In this document: piece after piece, positions 59,588 to 64,000 of the stretch | Numbering within the stretch: the first letter of the stretch is position 1 | How the letters are laid out: each line of letters starts with the position of its first letter | Assembly: GCF_004683885.1 (NCBI RefSeq) | Contig: NZ_CP038440.1 | Location: 592,001 to 656,000, forward strand | Length of the DNA: 64,000 nt | Source of the DNA: Brevundimonas sp. MF30-B | GTDB taxonomy: Bacteria; Pseudomonadota; Alphaproteobacteria; Caulobacterales; Caulobacteraceae | Direction: 5' to 3' | Program-made: the position numbers and the translations under genes | Notes under the pieces: model-generated | Databases searched by the model: none | Seen by the model: the letters and a program-made list of their open reading frames with translations, nothing else | Told to the model about the DNA's origin: nothing

Positions 59588-60439
59588 ATGACGACCAAGC
59601 CTCGACCCCTAAGTTCGCGCCGCGCGCGGTTGATCCTAGCCGCCGGCGGCGTGGCCCTGACGCTGGGCGCCGGTTTCGCCGTGGCCCAGGTCCAGCCGAT
59701 GCAGCCGGTGCAGTGGGACAACCGCCGCCTGGACCAGCTGGACCGCAACGTGCGCCGCCTGGAACGCGCTCTGACCCAGCGCAACGCCGCCGGCCAGCCC
59801 GTCCTGGTCGAGCCCGACCCTGAGGTCATCGCCCTGCAGGACCGCCTGGCCAACATGGACCGGCGGCTGCGTGACCTGGAGCAGACCTTCCAGCGGGTGA
59901 ACAGCGATAGTGAGCGCCTGACCTTTCAGGCCGATGAGGCCACGCGCGACAACACCGCCCTGCGCACCCGGCTGCAGGACGCCGAGGCCCGCATCCAGAA
60001 GCTGGAAGCCGACGCCGAGCTGAACGCGCCGATCACCGCCAACTCGGCCACCAATGACCCGGCCCAGGATCTGGCTGCCGCGGCCCGCCTGGCCGCCGGC
60101 GATCCGGTGCGGGGCGCGCGCGCCCTGGAGACCGTCATCGTCACCTGGCCCGATACGCCCCAGGCGCGCGAGGCCAACTCGCGGCTGGGCGACCTGCGCG
60201 TCTCGACGGGCGATCGGCCGGGCGCCGTCCAGGCCTACGCCGCCGCCCTGCGCGGCTGGCCGCGCGTCGCCTGGGCTGGGGAAACCACGTTGAAGCTGGC
60301 CGACAATCTGGTCATGACGGACCAGAAGCCGCAGGCCTGCGCCGCCCTGGCCGAGTTCGGCCGTCGCTACGCCGAAGGCGCGGCCCAGACCCTGCGCACC
60401 CGCGCCACCCAGATCCGCAGTCGCGCGGAGTGCAGCTGA
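59588..60439 (+). CDS. cpoB: Cell division coordinator CpoB/YbgF
   Basis: A 283-residue periplasmic protein. The signal segment LILAAGGVALTLGAGFAVA is followed by an N-terminal trimerising coiled coil (LDQLDRNVRRLERALTQRN, LANMDRRLRDLEQTFQRV, about 35-150) and a C-terminal TPR-like domain (ALETVIVTWPDTPQAREANS, QAYAAALRGWPRVAWAGETT). In E. coli it coordinates PBP1B with Tol during division. It overlaps the tilS start. Confidence 0.92.
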   Translation: MTTKPRPLSSRRARLILAAGGVALTLGAGFAVAQVQPMQPVQWDNRRLDQLDRNVRRLERALTQRNAAGQPVLVEPDPEVIALQDRLANMDRRLRDLEQTFQRVNSDSERLTFQADEATRDNTALRTRLQDAEARIQKLEADAELNAPITANSATNDPAQDLAAAARLAAGDPVRGARALETVIVTWPDTPQAREANSRLGDLRVSTGDRPGAVQAYAAALRGWPRVAWAGETTLKLADNLVMTDQKPQACAALAEFGRRYAEGAAQTLRTRATQIRSRAECS

Positions 60440-61716
60440 GCGACCTTGACGCCCTGACCGGCCGCGTTCACGCGCGGCTGGATCGGAGCCTGGAGGCTCA
60501 GGCCGATCGTCCAGTCACCCTGGCCCTGTCGGGCGGCGGGGACTCCCTGGCCCTGCTCGCCATGACCTCCGACTGGGCGCGTCGTCGCGGCCGCGCCCTG
60601 CTGGCTCTGACCGTCGATCACGGGCTGAATTCCGACAGCCGCGACTGGACCCGTCGCGCCGGAGATCAGGCGAGGGCGCTCGGCGCCGATTGGCGCGGCC
60701 TGGCCTGGACCGGCCCCAAGCCGACCACCGGCCTCCCGGCCGCCGCACGACAGGCGCGGCACTCCCTGATCGCCGACGCAGCGCGCGAGGCAGGGGCGTG
60801 CGTCATCCTGTTCGCCCATACGGCGGATGACGTGGCCGAAAACGACTGGATGCGCAGGTCTGGCACACCCATCGGGCGCCTGCATGCAGCCTCGCCTTCG
60901 CCAGCTTGGCCCGAAGGGCGCGATCTGGTGCTTTTGCGGCCGTTGATCGAGGAGCGCCGCGACGATCTTCGGGCATGGCTGAGGTCTCGTGGCGTCGACT
61001 GGATCGAGGACCCGGCCAATGTCGATCTGCGGTATGCTCGGTCGCGGGCGCGCATGGCGCTGGCCGGCGCGCCGCCGTCAGCGCCGGCGCCGGCGCCCGC
61101 TTCGGCGCTGGCGTCCAGGCTTGATCCGGAGCCGATGGCCGCCTGCGGCGTGATTGTCCTGCCTCGATCCGCGCCGCCTCAGGCTCTCGCTGCGGCGATC
61201 TGCTGTTCGTCCGGCGGATCGACGCCGCCGCGCGGGCGCGCTCTCGCGCGGGCGGGGGCGCGGTTGGCGGAGCAGCGGGACGCCGTCTTTGTCGTGGGCG
61301 GAGCCCGCGTCGAGGCGGGGCCCGAGCGACTGCTCGTGCTGCGCCAGATGCGGGGGCGCGACGAACGTGCTTTGCAGCCTTGCAGGCTGGGCGAGATCAC
61401 GGTCTGGGACGGGCGCTTCGAGGTCTCCGAGGCGCCGCCGTCCGCCCAGATTGCGCCCGCGCTGGGGCGCATGGCCGGTCTGACCGCCGGGGATCGAGCC
61501 TGGCTGTCTAGCCTTCCCCCGGCGGCTCGCGCGGCCTTTCCGATCATCCTGCGCCCCGAACGAAGGCCCGAACTGGCCTTTCGCGCGGCTCGGCTGACCC
61601 CGCTGGTGCCCGCCCGGTTCGAGCTCTGGAGCCGCCTGGCCTCGGGCGAAACGCCGCAGGAATCTCAGCTGGCCCAGGCCATGCATGGCGCGACGCCTTG
61701 GAACCACCTATTTTGA
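60430..61716 (+). CDS. tilS: tRNA(Ile)-lysidine synthase TilS
   Basis: A 428-residue PP-loop ATPase that converts C34 to lysidine in tRNA-Ile(CAU). The PP-loop is SGGGDS at 34-39; the DHGL motif is in [13 protein letters not shown], and [18 protein letters not shown] is the substrate-site segment. The central and C-terminal regions diverge from E. coli, with an Ala/Pro-rich stretch ([17 protein letters not shown]). It starts at GTG 60430, ten bases inside cpoB. Linkage to ftsH is a common arrangement. Confidence 0.93.
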   Translation: MQLSDLDALTGRVHARLDRSLEAQADRPVTLALSGGGDSLALLAMTSDWARRRGRALLALTVDHGLNSDSRDWTRRAGDQARALGADWRGLAWTGPKPTTGLPAAARQARHSLIADAAREAGACVILFAHTADDVAENDWMRRSGTPIGRLHAASPSPAWPEGRDLVLLRPLIEERRDDLRAWLRSRGVDWIEDPANVDLRYARSRARMALAGAPPSAPAPAPASALASRLDPEPMAACGVIVLPRSAPPQALAAAICCSSGGSTPPRGRALARAGARLAEQRDAVFVVGGARVEAGPERLLVLRQMRGRDERALQPCRLGEITVWDGRFEVSEAPPSAQIAPALGRMAGLTAGDRAWLSSLPPAARAAFPIILRPERRPELAFRAARLTPLVPARFELWSRLASGETPQESQLAQAMHGATPWNHLF

Positions 61717-61771
61717 GCGTGACGCTTTCCTGACCGGCGCCGTACTGCGGGCCGGACGATCGAGGACTAGA

Positions 61772-63742
61772 ATGAATCTGCGCAACTTCGCCTTCGGCGC
61801 CCTGCTGCTGCTGGGGCTTCTGGCCGTCTACGCCGCCATGTCGCAGGGCGGCGCGGGGACCATGCCCGGCGCCAAGGCGGGCTCGAGCGGTCGTCCCGAA
61901 ACGATCACCTATTCCGAACTCGTGCGTCAGACGGAGGCCGGCGAGATCAAGTCGGCCGTCGTGAAGGGCGATCAGGTGACGGGTGTTTACAAGAACGACG
62001 GGAAGTTCGCCGCCACCACCCCTTATCCGAACGAGCAGCTGGTGGCGTCGATGCTGGCCGCCGGAGTGGACCTGGACGCCAAGTCCTCGCGTGCGCCGTG
62101 GTGGTCGGGCATCCTAGGCCTCCTGCTGCCGGTCGCCCTGATCATCGGCTTCTGGCTCTTCATCATGAACCGCATGCAGGGCGGCGCGCGCGGCGCCATG
62201 GGCTTCGGCAAATCCAAGGCCAAGCTTCTGACTGAACACAAGGGCCGGAAGACCTTTGACGACGTCGCCGGCGTGGACGAGGCCAAGGAAGAGCTGACCG
62301 AGGTGGTCGAGTTCCTGAAGGATCCCGGCAAGTTCCAGCGCCTGGGCGGCAAGATTCCCAAGGGCGCCCTGCTGGTCGGCCCTCCCGGCACCGGCAAGAC
62401 GCTTTTGGCCCGCGCCGTCGCCGGCGAGGCGGGCGTTCCTTTCTTCTCGATCTCGGGCTCGGACTTCGTGGAGATGTTCGTGGGCGTCGGCGCAAGCCGC
62501 GTGCGTGACATGTTCGAGCAGGCCAAGAAAAACGCGCCTTGCATCATCTTCATCGACGAGATCGATGCGGTGGGCCGCCATCGCGGCGCCGGCCTGGGCG
62601 GCGGAAATGACGAGCGCGAGCAAACGTTGAACCAGCTGCTGGTCGAGATGGACGGCTTCGAGGCGTCCGAGAACATCATCTTGATCGCCGCCACCAACAG
62701 GCCCGATGTGCTGGACCCGGCCCTGCTGCGCCCGGGTCGCTTCGACCGTCAGGTCGTGGTGCCCAATCCCGACGTGTCCGGCCGCGAACGCATCCTGCGC
62801 GTTCACATGAAGGACGTGCCGCTTGGGCCGGACGTCAACGTCAAGACTATCGCGCGCGGCACGCCCGGCTTCTCGGGCGCCGACCTGGCCAACCTCGTCA
62901 ATGAAGCCGCGCTGATGGCGGCGCGCAAGGACCGCAAAATGGTCACCCACCGCGACTTCGAGGACGCCAAGGACAAGGTTCTGATGGGCTCGGAGCGTAA
63001 GTCCATGGCGATGAACGAGGAGGAGAAGCGCCTGACCGCCTATCATGAGGCCGGTCACGCCATTGTCGCCATGAATGTGAAGATGGCCGACCCGGTGCAC
63101 AAGGCGACCATCGTGCCGCGCGGCCGCGCCCTGGGCATGGTCATGCAACTACCCGAGGGCGACCGCTATTCGATGAAGTACCAGCAGATGATCGACCGCA
63201 TCGCCATCATGGCCGGCGGCCGCGTCGCCGAAGAGATCATCTTCGGGCCGGAGAACATAACGTCGGGCGCGTCATCCGACATCGAGCAGGCGACCAAGCT
63301 GGCCCGCGCCATGGTGACCCGCTGGGGCTTCTCGGACCGCCTGGGCACCGTGGCGTACGGCGAGAACCAGGAGGAGGTCTTTCTTGGCCACTCGGTCGCG
63401 CGCAATCAGAGCGTTTCGGAAGAAACCGCCCGGATCATCGACGAAGAGGTCAAGCGCATCGTGACCGCCGGCTGGGAGGAGGCTCGCAAGATTCTCACCG
63501 AAAAGGCCGAGGACCACGAAAAGCTGTCCCAAGCCCTGCTGGAGTACGAGACCCTCTCGGGAGAGGAGATCAGGGATCTGATTGAAAAGGGCGTCGCCCC
63601 CAACCGCGACGAAAGCAACTTCCCCAACGCCGGTCCCTCTGTCGCTGTGCCCGTTACGCCGGTTTCGGACGGGACGGAGATCGAGCCTTCGCAGGCGGGG
63701 ACGCCGGCCGCGCCGACGACCAGCGTGCCGACGGTCCACTAG
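61772..63742 (+). CDS. ftsH: ATP-dependent zinc metalloprotease FtsH
   Basis: A 656-residue membrane protease for quality control. Two helices flank a periplasmic domain ([14 protein letters not shown] and [17 protein letters not shown]). The AAA domain has Walker A GPPGTGKT at 203-210, Walker [12 protein letters not shown] and the second region of homology [20 protein letters not shown]. The protease site is HEAGH (425-429), with the downstream Asp ligand in the [12 protein letters not shown] region. The C-terminal tail is Pro/Thr-rich. ATG 61772 has GAGG six bases upstream. Confidence 0.97.
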   Translation: MNLRNFAFGALLLLGLLAVYAAMSQGGAGTMPGAKAGSSGRPETITYSELVRQTEAGEIKSAVVKGDQVTGVYKNDGKFAATTPYPNEQLVASMLAAGVDLDAKSSRAPWWSGILGLLLPVALIIGFWLFIMNRMQGGARGAMGFGKSKAKLLTEHKGRKTFDDVAGVDEAKEELTEVVEFLKDPGKFQRLGGKIPKGALLVGPPGTGKTLLARAVAGEAGVPFFSISGSDFVEMFVGVGASRVRDMFEQAKKNAPCIIFIDEIDAVGRHRGAGLGGGNDEREQTLNQLLVEMDGFEASENIILIAATNRPDVLDPALLRPGRFDRQVVVPNPDVSGRERILRVHMKDVPLGPDVNVKTIARGTPGFSGADLANLVNEAALMAARKDRKMVTHRDFEDAKDKVLMGSERKSMAMNEEEKRLTAYHEAGHAIVAMNVKMADPVHKATIVPRGRALGMVMQLPEGDRYSMKYQQMIDRIAIMAGGRVAEEIIFGPENITSGASSDIEQATKLARAMVTRWGFSDRLGTVAYGENQEEVFLGHSVARNQSVSEETARIIDEEVKRIVTAGWEEARKILTEKAEDHEKLSQALLEYETLSGEEIRDLIEKGVAPNRDESNFPNAGPSVAVPVTPVSDGTEIEPSQAGTPAAPTTSVPTVH

Positions 63743-63746
63743 GGAC

Positions 63747-63785
63747 GGAAAGCCCCGCCGGCGACGCTTGCGGGGCTTTCTTCTA
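63747..63785 (+). terminator. Intrinsic terminator after ftsH
   Basis: GAAAGCCCCGC and GCGGGGCTTTC are perfect 11-base complements around CGGCGACGCTT, followed by TTCT. The stem begins five bases after the ftsH stop. Confidence 0.88.
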
Positions 63786-63794
63786 AAAGAACAG

Positions 63795-63809
63795 GTTTGC
63801 AACACAAAC
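63795..63809. promoter_or_regulatory. Inverted repeat in the promoter of the last, partial gene
   Basis: GTTTG-CAACA-CAAAC: perfect 5-base arms around five bases in a conspicuously AT-rich stretch 60-75 bases before the ATG at 63870. Its TTTGCAA portion resembles the core of the palindrome at 20924. A small operator overlapping a promoter is plausible. Confidence 0.35.
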
Positions 63810-63869
63810 TAGTTGATGTAGTGATGCTCTGTCTGAGGCGCCTTCCCGCGCCTTTCTCAGGAGATCGCC

Positions 63870-64000
63870 ATGACCACGCCGTCCGCCTTGTCTCCCCAAC
63901 ATGCCGCCGAGGCCGATCTGGCCTATCTGCGCGCCATCGTCGAAGGCGACGGCCGGCCGCGTCTGACCTTAGCGGTGGCTTATCTCGCGGGCGGCCTGCT
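63870..64000 (+). CDS. Unknown protein, start only (partial at window edge)
   Basis: An ORF opens at ATG 63870, with CAGGAG six bases upstream, and stays open to the end (43 codons). It reads MTTPSALSPQHAAEADLAYL and goes on to RAIVEGDGRPRL, then LTLAVAYLAGGLL, which looks like the beginning of a membrane helix. The pattern resembles small inner-membrane proteins paired with transcriptional regulators, but too little is visible to name it. Confidence 0.6.
   Translation, partial: MTTPSALSPQHAAEADLAYLRAIVEGDGRPRLTLAVAYLAGGL

Overview
The window is dense, high-GC, chromosomal DNA from an alphaproteobacterium. It is most like Caulobacterales, and Brevundimonas is my best guess. This rests on the chvI-chvG-hprK-EIIA-HPr cluster, the regB/senC/regA group, type 2 argC, tolQRAB-pal-cpoB followed by tilS-ftsH, and the protein sequences as I recognise them. 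No database search was possible. About 68 protein genes are supported. I see no tRNA, rRNA, CRISPR array, insertion sequence or prophage. Several genes start with TTG or GTG, and many neighbours overlap by 4 bases (ATGA or GTGA), which suggests translational coupling.

Layout. 1-2090: translation genes on the minus strand (partial nusA, rimP, trmB), with an intrinsic terminator lying against the rimP start. 2171-5993: a Trm112-like protein, a serine hydrolase and three tandem GT9 heptosyltransferase-like genes, probably for lipopolysaccharide core. 6068-11448: infC (apparently with an ATT start), rpmI, rplT, pheS and pheT, with an unknown lower-GC gene between pheS and pheT. 11487-17725: two conserved unknowns, the ChvI/ChvG envelope-stress system and an incomplete-type PTS (HprK, EIIA-Man, HPr). 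17736-25239: PBP1A, a periplasmic hydrolase divergent from a Rieske oxygenase, a TetR regulator and an M13 metallopeptidase. 25459-26959: ccmC, ccmD and ccmG/dsbE for cytochrome c maturation, without ccmA or ccmB in view. 27011-35565: small unknowns, rsmI, YraN, a SirB1-like protein, gshB, a YifB-type ATPase, a beta-lactamase-fold esterase, a flavoprotein and a Gre-like factor.

35559-42460: a secreted leucyl aminopeptidase, a YgjP-like metallopeptidase, PHA depolymerase, SCO/SenC and the RegB/RegA redox two-component pair. 42539-49764: a DUF1223 protein, a hydroxyisobutyryl-CoA hydrolase/acyl-CoA dehydrogenase pair for branched-chain catabolism, argC, rpsI, rplM, a YvlD-like membrane protein, a HIT protein and a GNAT protein. 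49954-55136: a POT peptide transporter with a large periplasmic insertion, a TonB-dependent receptor and a TraB/GumN-like protein. 55218-63742: the complete Tol-Pal envelope system, tilS and ftsH. The last 131 bases open a new gene.

The most unusual signal is a dispersed family of short hairpin elements. They share a CTCAAGC motif on one side and TAG on the other, and their stems co-vary between copies (GGCCCT/AGGGCC, GGCGCT/AGCGCC, GCCT/AGGC). Copies lie between rpmI and rplT, as a 38-bp tandem triplet before ccmC, in frame inside the 3' end of ccmD, before gshB, after regA and after infC. Other leads are the gene inserted in pheST, the ATT start of infC, two intrinsic terminators placed directly against the next start site (rimP, argC), and palindromes in the chvI and Rieske-oxygenase promoter regions.
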